Positions 31,023 through 41,100 of a DNA stretch of 64,000 nucleotides are shown here, piece by piece. Origin of the DNA: Elusimicrobia bacterium GWA2_61_42. Its GTDB lineage: Bacteria > Elusimicrobiota > Elusimicrobia > Elusimicrobiales > UBA9959. The stretch's first letter is position 1, and the number at the start of each line of letters is the position of its first letter. Position numbers and translations under genes: made by a program. Below the pieces are notes generated by a model. It was not told the origin of the DNA, ran no database searches, and was given only the letters and a program-made list of their open reading frames with translations. The stretch is taken from contig MGTU01000012.1 of the NCBI GenBank assembly GCA_001799615.1, positions 1 through 64,000 on the forward strand. Direction: 5' to 3'.

Positions 31023-31140
31023 AAGTTAAAGACCTTGCCTATATAATACTAAATTTCCCGGCGGAGCAGGACGGCGCGCGGCGTCGGAACGACGGAGACC
31101 CCCCCGGATCCGGGCGGCGCGGCGCCGGCCGGCCGCCGCC

Positions 31141-31170
31141 TTGGCACGGCGGCGCTTTCTTTGGTAGACT
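31141..31170 (+). promoter_or_regulatory. Sigma-70 promoter for the slipin gene
   Basis: TTGGCA (31141-31146), 18-base spacer, TAGACT (31165-31170). The preceding 31023-31140 stretch is very GC-rich with repeated GCCGGC blocks and shows no gene. Confidence 0.5.
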
Positions 31171-31210
31171 TTGGGAGCAGGGCAATTTTCACGAGTTACG
31201 GAGGGATAAA

Positions 31211-31954
31211 ATGAGCATGTTACCGCTGATAATCATAGGCGTGGTGATACTTTTCGCCAGCATAAAGGTCCTGAACGAATACGAGCGCGGCGTCACGCTG
31301 ACGTTCGGCCGCTTTACCGGCGTGAAAGGCCCGGGCCTGATCTTCCTGATCCCCGGCGTGCAGCAGATGTTCCGCATGAGCACCCGCGTCGTAGTCATGG
31401 ACGTGCCCCCGCAGGACATCATAACCCGCGACAACATTTCCGTGAAGGTCAACGCCGTGGTCTATTTCCGCGTCGTGGACCCGCAGAAGGCCATACTGAA
31501 CGTTGAAAATTACATGTACGCCACCAGCCAGCTGGCCCAGACCACGCTCAGGAGCGTGCTCGGCCAGCAGGAGCTGGACGACCTGCTCGCGCAGCGCGAC
31601 AAGATCAACCAGAACCTGGCGCTGATCCTCGACCAGCACACCGAGCCCTGGGGCATAAAGGTGTCGAGCGTCGAGGTGAAGAACGTGGACCTGCCGCAGG
31701 AAATGCAGCGCGCCATCGCCCGCCAGGCCGAAGCCGAACGCGAACGCCGCGCCAAGATCATCCACGCCGAGGGCGAATTCCAGGCTTCGCAGAAACTGGC
31801 CGACGCCGCCGCCATCATCGGCAAGGAACCCGCCGCCATCCAGCTGCGCTACCTGCAGACCCTGACCGAGATAGCCACCGAAAGGAATTCCACCACGATC
31901 TTCCCGATACCGATCGACATGATAAACCTGTTCATGAAGAAGAACCAGGGCTAG
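31211..31954 (+). CDS. Slipin (stomatin/prohibitin SPFH-domain protein)
   Basis: One N-terminal membrane hairpin (about 4-17), then an SPFH domain ([65 protein letters not shown]) and a charged coiled coil with repeated [23 protein letters not shown]. The 247 residues match bacterial slipins, which scaffold membrane microdomains and often pair with a NfeD protease; no NfeD gene is adjacent. GGAGGG precedes the ATG. A terminator follows. Confidence 0.92.
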   Translation: MSMLPLIIIGVVILFASIKVLNEYERGVTLTFGRFTGVKGPGLIFLIPGVQQMFRMSTRVVVMDVPPQDIITRDNISVKVNAVVYFRVVDPQKAILNVENYMYATSQLAQTTLRSVLGQQELDDLLAQRDKINQNLALILDQHTEPWGIKVSSVEVKNVDLPQEMQRAIARQAEAERERRAKIIHAEGEFQASQKLADAAAIIGKEPAAIQLRYLQTLTEIATERNSTTIFPIPIDMINLFMKKNQG

Positions 31955-31972
31955 GAACGCCGGCAGGCGCAA

Positions 31973-32009
31973 CACGGGGGCGGAGCGATCCGCCCCCGTT
32001 TTTTTTTGT
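31973..32009 (+). terminator. Terminator after slipin gene
   Basis: CGGGGGCGGA-GCGA-TCCGCCCCCG stem followed by nine T. Confidence 0.92.
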
Positions 32010-32019
32010 CCCTTTCGGG

Positions 32020-32025
32020 TATAAT
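32020..32025 (+). promoter_or_regulatory. -10 element directly before hemW
   Basis: Perfect TATAAT, seven bases before the ATG at 32033. The predicted transcript starts at or beside the start codon. No convincing -35. Confidence 0.45.
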
Positions 32026-32032
32026 AGTAGGA

Positions 32033-33124
32033 ATGCCGGGGCTTTACGTACACATACCTTTCTGCCGAGCCAAGTGCGGCTACTGCGACTTCGCTTCCGC
32101 TCCGGGAACGGCCGAAGAGATCGACGTTTTCCTGGAAGCTTTGACGCGGGAAGCCGCTTCCTACGCGGCCCTGGCCGGCAGGTTCACCACGTTTTACGCC
32201 GGCGGCGGCACGCCCAGCCTGCTTTCAGAGAGGCAGCTGGAAAAATTCTTCCGGGCGGTGGAAAAGCTGACCGGCCCGCTGGGCGGCCTCGCGGAAGCCA
32301 CTTTCGAAGCCAACCCGGAAAGCCTGGACGCCGGCAAAGCCGAACTGCTCAAGGCCGCCGGCATCAGCCGCATCAGCATGGGCCTGCAGGCCTCCCAGGA
32401 CGCCCTGCTCAAGCGGCTGGGCCGGGTGGCCACGTCCGGGGACTTCCTGAAGGCCTGGGGGCAGCTGCGCGAAGCCGGGTTCAGGAACATGAACGCCGAC
32501 CTGATGTCGGGCCTGCCGGGCCAGTCGCTCAAGGATTTTTCCGACTCCCTGGAGTGGCTGCTCAAGCTGAAACCCGAGCACGTTTCTTTTTACGCCCTGG
32601 AAGTGCACGAAGGAACGCCGTTCTCGGCCGCGCAAGTAGAGGAAGAACCCGACGCCGCGGCCGACATGTACGAAACGGGGGCCGCCTCCCTGAAGCTGGC
32701 GGGCCTGAACCGCTACGAGATCTCTAATTTTTCCCTGCCGGGGCGGGAGTCGCTGCACAACCTGAACTACTGGGAACAGGGCGACTACCTGGGACTGGGC
32801 CCTTCCGCCGCCTCCTACCTGGACGGGGAGCGCCGGGCCAACACCGCCGGTACCGCCGCCTACGTGAAAGCGGCTCTGGCCGGGGAGGCCATCCCGGCGC
32901 AATACCGGGAAACCCTTTCCGGGCGCGCTAAAAGAGCCGAGAAAATAATGCTCGGGCTGCGCAAAACTTCCGGAATTGAACTCACGGACGATATATTTAT
33001 AGAATTCAAAGAGGAGCTCGGCCGCCTTACGGCCGCCGGCCTGGTAGAGACGGCCGGCAGGGTCCTTAAGATAAAAGAGGACCGCCTTTACGTCTCCAAC
33101 GCAGTTTTCCGAGAATTCGTTTAG
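32033..33124 (+). CDS. hemW: HemW-type radical SAM protein
   Basis: The start is placed at ATG 32033 (MPGLYVHIPF), giving 363 residues; the in-frame TTG upstream lies in the terminator-promoter region. The radical SAM cluster is C11-x3-C15-x2-C18. YAGGGTPSLLS, ISMGLQASQD, NADLMSGLPGQS and HVSFYALEVHEGT follow HemW order, and the C-terminal HemN-like winged region is present. HemW is a haem chaperone rather than a coproporphyrinogen oxidase. NLNYWEQGDYLGLGPSAASYL fits that subfamily. Confidence 0.92.
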   Translation: MPGLYVHIPFCRAKCGYCDFASAPGTAEEIDVFLEALTREAASYAALAGRFTTFYAGGGTPSLLSERQLEKFFRAVEKLTGPLGGLAEATFEANPESLDAGKAELLKAAGISRISMGLQASQDALLKRLGRVATSGDFLKAWGQLREAGFRNMNADLMSGLPGQSLKDFSDSLEWLLKLKPEHVSFYALEVHEGTPFSAAQVEEEPDAAADMYETGAASLKLAGLNRYEISNFSLPGRESLHNLNYWEQGDYLGLGPSAASYLDGERRANTAGTAAYVKAALAGEAIPAQYRETLSGRAKRAEKIMLGLRKTSGIELTDDIFIEFKEELGRLTAAGLVETAGRVLKIKEDRLYVSNAVFREFV

Positions 33125-33142
33125 CCCGCTCAGGAGACCAAT

Positions 33143-33439
33143 GTGATCAACAGCAGGTTCTGGATACGCAAGGACCGGGAGCAGTACTTCTTTAACGGCA
33201 TTATCATCACCTGCGTGATAGGCGGTTTCGTGTCGTCCTATTGGCATTTCTCGGACAGGATCAACGTGCGCCAGGACATCAAGATCAGGAAGACCATTTC
33301 CACTGAGAAGCAGCAGAAGAAACTCAGGGAAGTCCAGTACGCCCCGGTGAAGCTGGGCGTGGGGGCTACGCGCTACTACCGCCTGGAATCCGACACCCTC
33401 CCCTCGGTACCCGAACTGGGGGACGCTGATGGTGAATAA
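33143..33439 (+). CDS. Small single-pass membrane protein, unknown
   Basis: GTG start at 33143 with AGGAG six bases before. Of its 98 residues, about 18-32 (NGIIITCVIGGFVSS) form one membrane segment; the N-terminus is basic and the C-terminal half is hydrophilic with a lysine-rich helix. No family recognised. It overlaps the next gene by 11 bases and follows hemW by 18. Confidence 0.65.
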   Translation: MINSRFWIRKDREQYFFNGIIITCVIGGFVSSYWHFSDRINVRQDIKIRKTISTEKQQKKLREVQYAPVKLGVGATRYYRLESDTLPSVPELGDADGE

Positions 33440-34058
33440 GCTCCTGCTTTCCTCCCTGCTCGCCGCGGCCTGCCTGGCGGCGCATTGCCCCGCGCCGGCG
33501 GCCGCGCAGGCCAACACCCCGGTAGAGGAACAATCCTTCGACTACACCCCCGCCGCGGGCGAACAGACCCCGGAAATACAGCAATCCATGGCCGAGACCA
33601 CTTTCGAGGACGCGGAGCTGATCAATCACCCGGTCTACGGCACCATCCTGCTTTCCAAGCACCGCTGGAAAAGCTGGGTGGCGCGCGCCCTCTACCTTGC
33701 CATGATCAACATCGCGCTTATGGTCATCGTCATTTCCCTGTCCAAGACGGAGGAGTATAACCTGATAATTTCCTATATCCTCGCCGGATCCAGCTTCGCG
33801 CTCTCCTTGTGGATGCTGATGTGCGCCCTGCTGCTTTTCCAGCTGAATTCGCTGGCCTGGACCTACGTGGGGCCGGTGGCCCTGGTCACCCTGGCGATCT
33901 GCTACGTGGTGCTGATGAAGATCAAAAAATACGACGTTTCGCTGACGGAACTCAAGGAATCTTTTCAGAAGATGCGCGCGGCCTCCCGCGAAGACCAGCG
34001 CCTGGCTTCGGTGGACGGGTCGCCCGGCGACTGGCCGGAGCAGGATTTTATCAGGTAA
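33429..34058 (+). CDS. Exported multi-pass membrane protein, unknown
   Basis: A signal peptide (1-26, ending AAAQA) is followed by about 50 periplasmic residues, then three or four membrane segments between about 75 and 160 (ALYLAMINIALMVIVISL; LIISYILAGSSFALSLWMLMCALLLF; VGPVALVTLAICYVVLM). The C-terminal 45 residues are charged and cytoplasmic. I do not recognise a family. Tight overlap with the small membrane protein suggests a two-component complex. Confidence 0.65.
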   Translation: MVNKLLLSSLLAAACLAAHCPAPAAAQANTPVEEQSFDYTPAAGEQTPEIQQSMAETTFEDAELINHPVYGTILLSKHRWKSWVARALYLAMINIALMVIVISLSKTEEYNLIISYILAGSSFALSLWMLMCALLLFQLNSLAWTYVGPVALVTLAICYVVLMKIKKYDVSLTELKESFQKMRAASREDQRLASVDGSPGDWPEQDFIR

Positions 34059-34072
34059 GTACCGCCCCTAAA

Positions 34073-34107
34073 TAAAAAGAGCCGCGAAGATCGCGGCTCT
34101 TTTTCTT
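34073..34107. terminator. Bidirectional terminator at 34.1 kb
   Basis: AGAGCCGCGA-AGA-TCGCGGCTCT with A run left and T run right, between the converging membrane-protein and PorV-like genes. Confidence 0.88.
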
Positions 34108-34122
34108 TGGCTGTCCGGCGCG

Positions 34123-35052
34123 TTAAAACTGCATCCAGAACCCGAACCGGTGTATGCTGCCCAGGTCGCCGAAAGGCAGGAAGGCGTAATCCACGCCCAG
34201 CCCGGACACCTTGACCCCGAACCCCAGGCTTAAACCCACCTCGGTCCCCAGGTTGGCGGTGTCATAGCCGAACTTATAGCCGCCGCGCAGGGCGAAGGCT
34301 TTGCGAAACCAGTATTCGGCCCCCAGGGACGGGTAGATCTTCTCGTCCTGGAAATATTCGCTGACCTCGGCCACCACGTTAAGCTCGGGGGAGGCCTTGT
34401 AAAGGCCGCCCGCGCGCAGGTTGACGGGCAGCGGGTCGGACTCCTCTTCGAACTTCATCTTGGTGCCCAGGTTCTGGATCGCCAGGGACAGGTTCAGTTT
34501 GGGGGTGGCGTGGTAGATGGCGCCGGCGTCCACGGCCGCGGCGAAGGCGGACTCGTCGTCGATGGCGGACCGGATGAACTTGACCGAGAAGCCGCCGTCC
34601 AGCTTGGGCAGGGAAGCGGGCATGATGTCGGGCTTGGCGTAGGAAAAGGTCACGGCGATGTCGCTGGCGCTGAATTCGCCCAGGCCGGTCACCGCGCCCA
34701 CGTTGTCGTTAAGCCCGCGCTTCTCCAGCCCCCCCACCGTCATGAAAGTGGCGCCGAAGCCGAAGCGGTTCCCGCCGACGCGGCCCGCGTAGGACAGGTT
34801 TCCCATCTTGGCGTCCTGCAGGTAGGTGCTGAAGTCCACCGCCACCTCCTGCTCTTCGAACTGCGCCAGGCCGGCCGGGTTCACGAACACGGCCCCGGAA
34901 TCGTTGGCCAGCGCGCCGAAGGCCCCGCCCATGGCTACCGCCCGCGGGCTCATGGCGGCCTTAAGGAACGGCGCCGCCGTGGTGCCGGCTCCCGAAGCGT
35001 AAGCCCCCGCCGGCAAAGCCAGCGCCAGGGAAAGGATAAATAGTTTTCTCAT
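34123..35052 (-). CDS. PorV/PorQ-family outer-membrane barrel
   Basis: A signal peptide (1-19) precedes the family signature FLKAAMSPRAVAMGGAFGALANDSGAVFVNPAGLA. Alternating strands follow to a terminal phenylalanine (GFWMQF), giving a 309-residue FadL-like barrel. In Bacteroidota PorV works with type IX secretion and PorQ is related; many other phyla have such proteins of unknown role. It is last of the surface operon, 78 bases after the giant protein whose C-terminus resembles a type IX sorting domain. Functional linkage is inference. Confidence 0.85.
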   Translation of the reverse strand: MRKLFILSLALALPAGAYASGAGTTAAPFLKAAMSPRAVAMGGAFGALANDSGAVFVNPAGLAQFEEQEVAVDFSTYLQDAKMGNLSYAGRVGGNRFGFGATFMTVGGLEKRGLNDNVGAVTGLGEFSASDIAVTFSYAKPDIMPASLPKLDGGFSVKFIRSAIDDESAFAAAVDAGAIYHATPKLNLSLAIQNLGTKMKFEEESDPLPVNLRAGGLYKASPELNVVAEVSEYFQDEKIYPSLGAEYWFRKAFALRGGYKFGYDTANLGTEVGLSLGFGVKVSGLGVDYAFLPFGDLGSIHRFGFWMQF

Positions 35053-35130
35053 AAAGTTACCTCGCTAAACTTCTCAGGACCGCAGCTCCTAAATCCGCGG
35101 CGGCCGGGAACCCCGGCCGCTGCCCGCCCG

Positions 35131-38100
35131 CTATTTTATTATCGCCATCTTGTGGGCCTTGGTGCCCAGCTTCTTGCCGTCCACGTAGGTCAGCATGAAG
35201 TAGACGCCGGACGCGCAGTCCTGGTTGGTGTCGTTCCTGCCGTCCCACTCCGAATAATGCACGTAGCCGCCGGGGCGCACGCCTTCGTCTATGGTACGCA
35301 CTTTCTCGCCGGCCAGGTTATAGATGACGAACTTCAGGTTGCCGGACTTGCCCGCCGGCAGGTTGTACTTTATCAGCGTGCCGTTGGTGGCATAGGCGCC
35401 AGCGGCCACGGCGATCCCGCCGTCCGCGCTCACGTTCACCGTCTTGGATTTCAGGCTGAACGGGTTGGGCATGTTGTAAACCGCGAACGAGCCCGTGAAC
35501 GCCGTCGTATTATTGTCCGGCTTCGCCGTGAACACGGCGAACTTGCCGGTCTGGCCCGCGGGCGTGGACGAGTTGGGCACGTAGCGGCCGTTGCGCACCG
35601 AGCTCATCCGCATGCGCTTGCGCGCCAGGGGGCTGGTGCCGCCGCCGCTGCCTTCGTACGCCAGCTCCAGGCTGGACACGTCCACCGACACGACGCCCGT
35701 CATGGGGTCCACGGTATAGTTGCCGGGGATCTCCTTCCACATGCCCGCGGCTTCGTCGTACTGGTAGATGCGCAGGCCGTTGGTGTTCAGCGCGCGCTCC
35801 TTGTCGTACTTCAGCGTAAGGGTGAAGGGCTTGTTCGGCTGCGCGTTGGCGAGGTCCATGTTATAGATCTCGGAGGCCATCAGGTTCCTGATGGCGGTGT
35901 CCAGGGTCACGTTGCCTTTGGCGGTCTTGACGGTCTTTACCGAGGGCAGCGCGCTGAAGAAGCCGCCCACCAGGTTGGAGAAGTCGGCCGTGCCCGACGA
36001 CGTCGTGATGGCGCCGGCGTCCAGCTCTATGCCGGAATACTCCTCGGTCTCCTGGTCCATGACCACCTCGCCGCCGGCTATGGCCGCGTCCTGGATGTAC
36101 TGCTCGGTCTTGGCGTCGTTGGTCTGGTCGTACTGGATCTCTTTCTCCATGCGGTTGTCGCCGTCGCCGGCCGCCACGAAGACGGCGTAATACTGCCGGT
36201 TGGAGGAGACCGAGAACTGGCCCTGGTAGCTGTTATTGGCGCCAGGCACCAGCGCCAGGCTTACCGCGGCGGTGGAGATGTACTCCTCGCCCACGGTATA
36301 GCGGCAGACCGGGGTGGTGACCAGCGCCTTGGGGCTGGTGATGATCACGTCCACCTTGCTGACGGAATCCGGGGATTTGCGCACCTTCACGGTTATCTGC
36401 GGCGGCACGTCGCGCAGCACGATGTCGTCCACCACGGTGTCGCCGTTAAGGGCCGTCACGGTAAGGGTCTCGGGCAGCTTGCCTTCCATGAAGGCGGAGA
36501 CCTTATAGAGGTGCCCCATGATGATACCGGTCAGCTCGTAGGAGCCGTCTTCGCCGGTCTGCGCCTCGATCTTGGGCAGATAGGAGGAAGGCGACTGCAC
36601 GTTGAGCGTCTCGTCGTAGGCCACCAGTTTTATGCCCTGGCTGGTGGAAGGCGACGGGAACTTGCCCAGGTACACCTTGCCGGTGATCTTGGACTCGGAG
36701 GGCACCATGAAGAACTCGAAGGCGGCCGAGTCGTAGCCGGCCAGGCCGGTCTTCTGGCCGGTCTTCACGAAGCCGTCCTTGGTGACCTCCAGCCGGTAAA
36801 TGCCGGCCGGCAGGTTGGAGAAGGTGAAGGCGCCGGAAGAATTCGTGACCGCGAACTTTTCCACGGTGCGGTGCTTCAGGTACACCCGCGCGTTCTCCAG
36901 GATGTTGCCGGTGTCGGAGCTCTTCACTACGCCGGAGATGCCGCCCACTACCAGCGTCTGCGCGTCGAAGTTGAACTCATAGGCCTCGTCTTCGGGCAGC
37001 TGCACTTCTTTGGCGATAGGCGGGTAGTTGGGGTTTACGAACACGGCCGTATAGCGGCCCGGGGGCACGCCCCACACCAGGTAGCGCAGCGGGTTGGCCA
37101 CCAGCGCGTCCAGGACCACCTGCTTGTTCTTTTCCTTGATGCCGCCCTCGAAAGCGCCGATGGCGACTTCGTCGGGCATGGCGTGGCCGAAGCCTTTCAG
37201 GTCGCCGGCCGTGTCATAGAGCATGACAGCCGGGATCAGCGGCATGATCTCCGAGTCGAAGTTGGCGAAGATCTTCTCGAAATCCTGGTCGGTGAAGATC
37301 TTGCTGCCGGTGATATGCCCGGTCATAACGCCCTGGCCCACCGAACCCAGCACGGTCACCGGGATAGGCTGGGCAAGGGTGCCGGGCGTGGCGTCGGACT
37401 TCTTAATGGTCAGGCCGCGCTTCTGGCCTATGAAGTTGGCGAACTGGTAGTAGCTCTGCGGCCGGTACTGGTCGTCTGCGCCGGGGTTATAAGAGGCCCC
37501 GACGGTCAGGTAGAAGTCGTACTGGCCCGGCACCATGTACTTCTTGTCCCAGGTGGCGGTAGTAGAGCTGTAGTTGAAGTAATACTGCGGCTCTTCGAAG
37601 AACAGCTCCGTGATGTTGCGCTGGTTCATGGCGAAGCCGGAAGGCACGCCGATCACCGTATAGGTCCAGGCGGGCGTGGAGATCTCCGGCAGGCCGAAGA
37701 TCTGCGGCTGCACCACCAGGCCGTCCGACAGCGTCATTTTCACCTCGGTGGTCTTGCCCAGGCTGACGGACACGTTTTCCAGCTCCACCGGGGGCCACCT
37801 GAAGCCGTCGCCCCGCGGCTTTATGTAAATATCATAAATGCCGGGCGGCACGTTGGGGTATTCGAAAGTGCCGTACTCGTCCACGTTGCTGCCGTCGCTG
37901 AACTGCACGTTCTTGCCGCGCACCTCTACGTCGGCGGCGTAGTAATCCGGGTCGTCGTCCCCCGTGGAGTAGTTGGGTTTGAAGTTGGTGCCGTCGGGGA
38001 ATTTAAGCTGGCCTTTCAGCCCGCCGGACCTGGTGAGGGTAAAGTCCATCCGCACCGTGTCGGTGGAGCTGAAGCTGGCGGCGTCGTTGAACGAAGACAG

Positions 38101-41100
38101 CATGGCCCATTCCGTTGAGTAGATCTTTACGTAATAACTGACGCCCGAGGACAAGGCGATGGTATAGTCCGTGGTCGCCGAGTTAAGGGTGCCGGAGAAG
38201 GACGTAAAGCCCAGCTGGCGGCTCTGGCAGTCGCCGTCGCAGTTCTGCATGGCCATCACCACCACCGGCGAGGAAGCCGGTATCTCCAGCGGGCTGGAGC
38301 CCGAGATGGTGTAGGTGGTAACGAAAGTCAGGCTGCCGTAGAGCGTCCCCAGGGCGTTGCCGCCGGCGGGCGCCAGGTTGAACTGCAGGTTGTTGGCCGC
38401 CAGGCAGGCGCCTGAAGAGTCCAGCACCCAGACGCGGCCCGGCAGGCAGACGGCGCTGTCGGTGGGCTTGCGGGCGGAGTCGGAGGAGATGGTAACGCGG
38501 ATATCGTCGGAGCTGTCCTCCTGCAGGTTGCCGGCGTTCAGATCGCGCCAGTTGCCCATAAATTCGGCGTTAAGGCGCGCGTTGCCGTCCGTAAGGCCGG
38601 TGATGGTAAAGGAACCGTCAGACCCGGTCTTGACCCTGGCCTCGGTGCGGACGCCTGGATTGTACGCCTGCGCGTAAGAGTCGCTGCCTTGGGAGACCCA
38701 GTCGTTATTGCCGTTAAGCATGATGCTGGCATTGGGCAGCGGGACGCCGTTATACTTCAGCACGCCGGTCAGCGTATAGGTAGCGAGGGCGAGCATGTAA
38801 TCGCGCGTTACCGTGTAGCCGGGGGTAGAGATACAGATGCCCCAGGCGCCGGCCATGGCACAGTCGCTATTGCCGCCTTCGCCATAGTTGCTGTAGCCCT
38901 GCTTCTTGATCTCCAGGTTATAACTGCCGGTGGAGAGCGGGACATTGTTGAACACCGCCCGGCCGTTCACGTCGGTAAGGTTTTCGTAGACCAGGTATTT
39001 CTGCCAGCAGGGGTCGTGCCCGTCGCAGCGGGCCGGGATATTGGCCCACTTTGATAGTTCCACGCGGGTCCCCTCTACGGGCGCGCCCCAGGTAGACCGC
39101 ACCACGGCCTGGAAGGACGGCGGGGTGGTGGAGCCGCCCACGGTGTAGCCCACCATGGACACGGCGCTGGTCATGTCGACTACATAATTAGAAACGCCGG
39201 GGAAGGCCTGGTTCAGGTACAGCATGGCGGCCTTGTTCTTGCCGGGCACGCTGATATTGAAACCGTAGACCCCGCCGTCGGCGGGCGGCACGTTGTGCAG
39301 GGTGATGGAGGTATTGAAAGAGGTGGACTTGGCTATGCCGTAGGCGGCTTTGTCGCCGTTCATGGAATAGAAGACCTCGCCCATCAGGTAGTCGCCGGCC
39401 ACCAGGCCGGAGGACACGAACACGTTAAGCGTATGGCCGGGCTCGGCCGCGCTCTTGCGGTACAGCCGGTAGTACTTGGTGGTATCGCCGATGAGGTTCA
39501 CCATGAAAGAGCCGTACGGGTCCATCAGCTGGTCTTTAATAGTGGGCTTGAAGCCCGGCGTGGAAATACCCACGAAGTACTGCATGCCGGCGGGCAGGCG
39601 GGCGCTGAAATAGCCCGAGGCGTTGGCGCTGCCTATCACCATCAGCTCCGGGTTGACGCCGCCGCTCTGGTCGAACGGCATGATCACCACGGGCACGCCG
39701 CCCGCGGCCGCGCTGGCGGTGCCAGAGGTTATAAAGATGGACAGCAGCGGGTTGCTGTTGGAGAAGACGATCTGGCGGTAGCGGTAGACGCCGAAGCCGC
39801 CGTTGAATTCGCCGGTGGCGTAAACATAGCCGGCGGTGTCCACGTGGACGTCCCAGCCGCGCTCGTAGGAGGAGCCGCCCCCGTTAAAGGACTTGCTCCA
39901 GATGATGCCGCCGTCCGCGGTGAACTTGCGGATAAAGAGGTTCTCGCCCTGGTTTATGTCCCAGCGCGATTCCGCGCCGGTCACATACACACTGCCCATG
40001 GAGTCCATGGCGACGTTGCCGGCCGTATCGTAGCTGTTGGCGGGGTCGTTATAGGACTGGGTCCATTCGGAGGCCATGACGGGCTCGACGGTAGCGTCCA
40101 GTTTGCGCAGCCAGATGTCGGAGCCGGTCTCCATGCCGTTATAGACCGAAGCCGCGGCGTAGACGTTGCCGAGGCCGTCGGCGGCGATGCCGCCGCCCTG
40201 GTCCCAGTTATTCCCCGCGCCGGTGATGACGGCCGTGGACAGCGTCAGCAGGTCCTCATCCAGCTTGAGCACGAAGGCGTCGCCGCCGGTGACCGAGTTA
40301 TTGATATTGCCGGTCACATAGACCACCGTATTGGTGGCGTCGAAGACAAGGTCGGTGATCTCGTTGCCCCAGGAGCCGCTGTTGCCGTTGAACGCGGCCG
40401 TGGTCAGCAGCACGCCGTCGGCGGTAGTTTTAAGCACGTACGCGAAGTTGGCGTTGCCGACCTGGTTCTGGACGCTGCCGCCCAGGTACAGCGTGCCGGT
40501 CTCGTCGGCGGCTACGGCGTAGCCGTCGTCGTAATTATTGGCGAAGTCGTAGTTGCGGCTCCACAGCAGGCTGCCGGCCGCGTCGTATTTAACGGCCATG
40601 ATGTCGTTCCTGGTCAGGGTTTCCCAGGAGCCGCGCGTGCCGGCCACTATCACGTTGCCGGCGTAATCGGCGGTTACCGCGAAAGCCTGCACGTATTCGT
40701 TGGCGCGCCCCGCGAAGAACTTGGTCCAGGCGATGCTCATGTCCGGGCGGTACTTGCGCAGCACGAACAGGCTGGCCCCGTCTATCCAGGAGTTGGAGAC
40801 GGTATAAAGGTTCCCGGCGGCGTCGCGGGCGGATTTATTGCGCCAGCTGTAGGAGTTGTTGATGCTCCACACCTTGCTGTCGGGGTAGGTGACCGCGGTG
40901 TCCTGCACGCCGGGCGTATTGGCGTAGGTGGTGGCCCAGCCGGACAGCGGCGCTACCGTCTCGCCGTCGAAAGCCCAGCCCTTGATATAGTAATTGGGCG
41001 AGGTAATGGCGCCTGTGCCGCTGCGGCTGGCGTCCAGGCCGCCGATATTGTAGCTCTGGTACATGCCCGAGGAAACTGGCGCGGTAGTATAGAACACCGT

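Noticed and set aside
31142-31156. TGGCACG-like sigma-54 site before slipin
   Set aside because: GG and GC are nine, not ten, bases apart, and a sigma-70 pair (TTGGCA-N18-TAGACT) covers the same bases.
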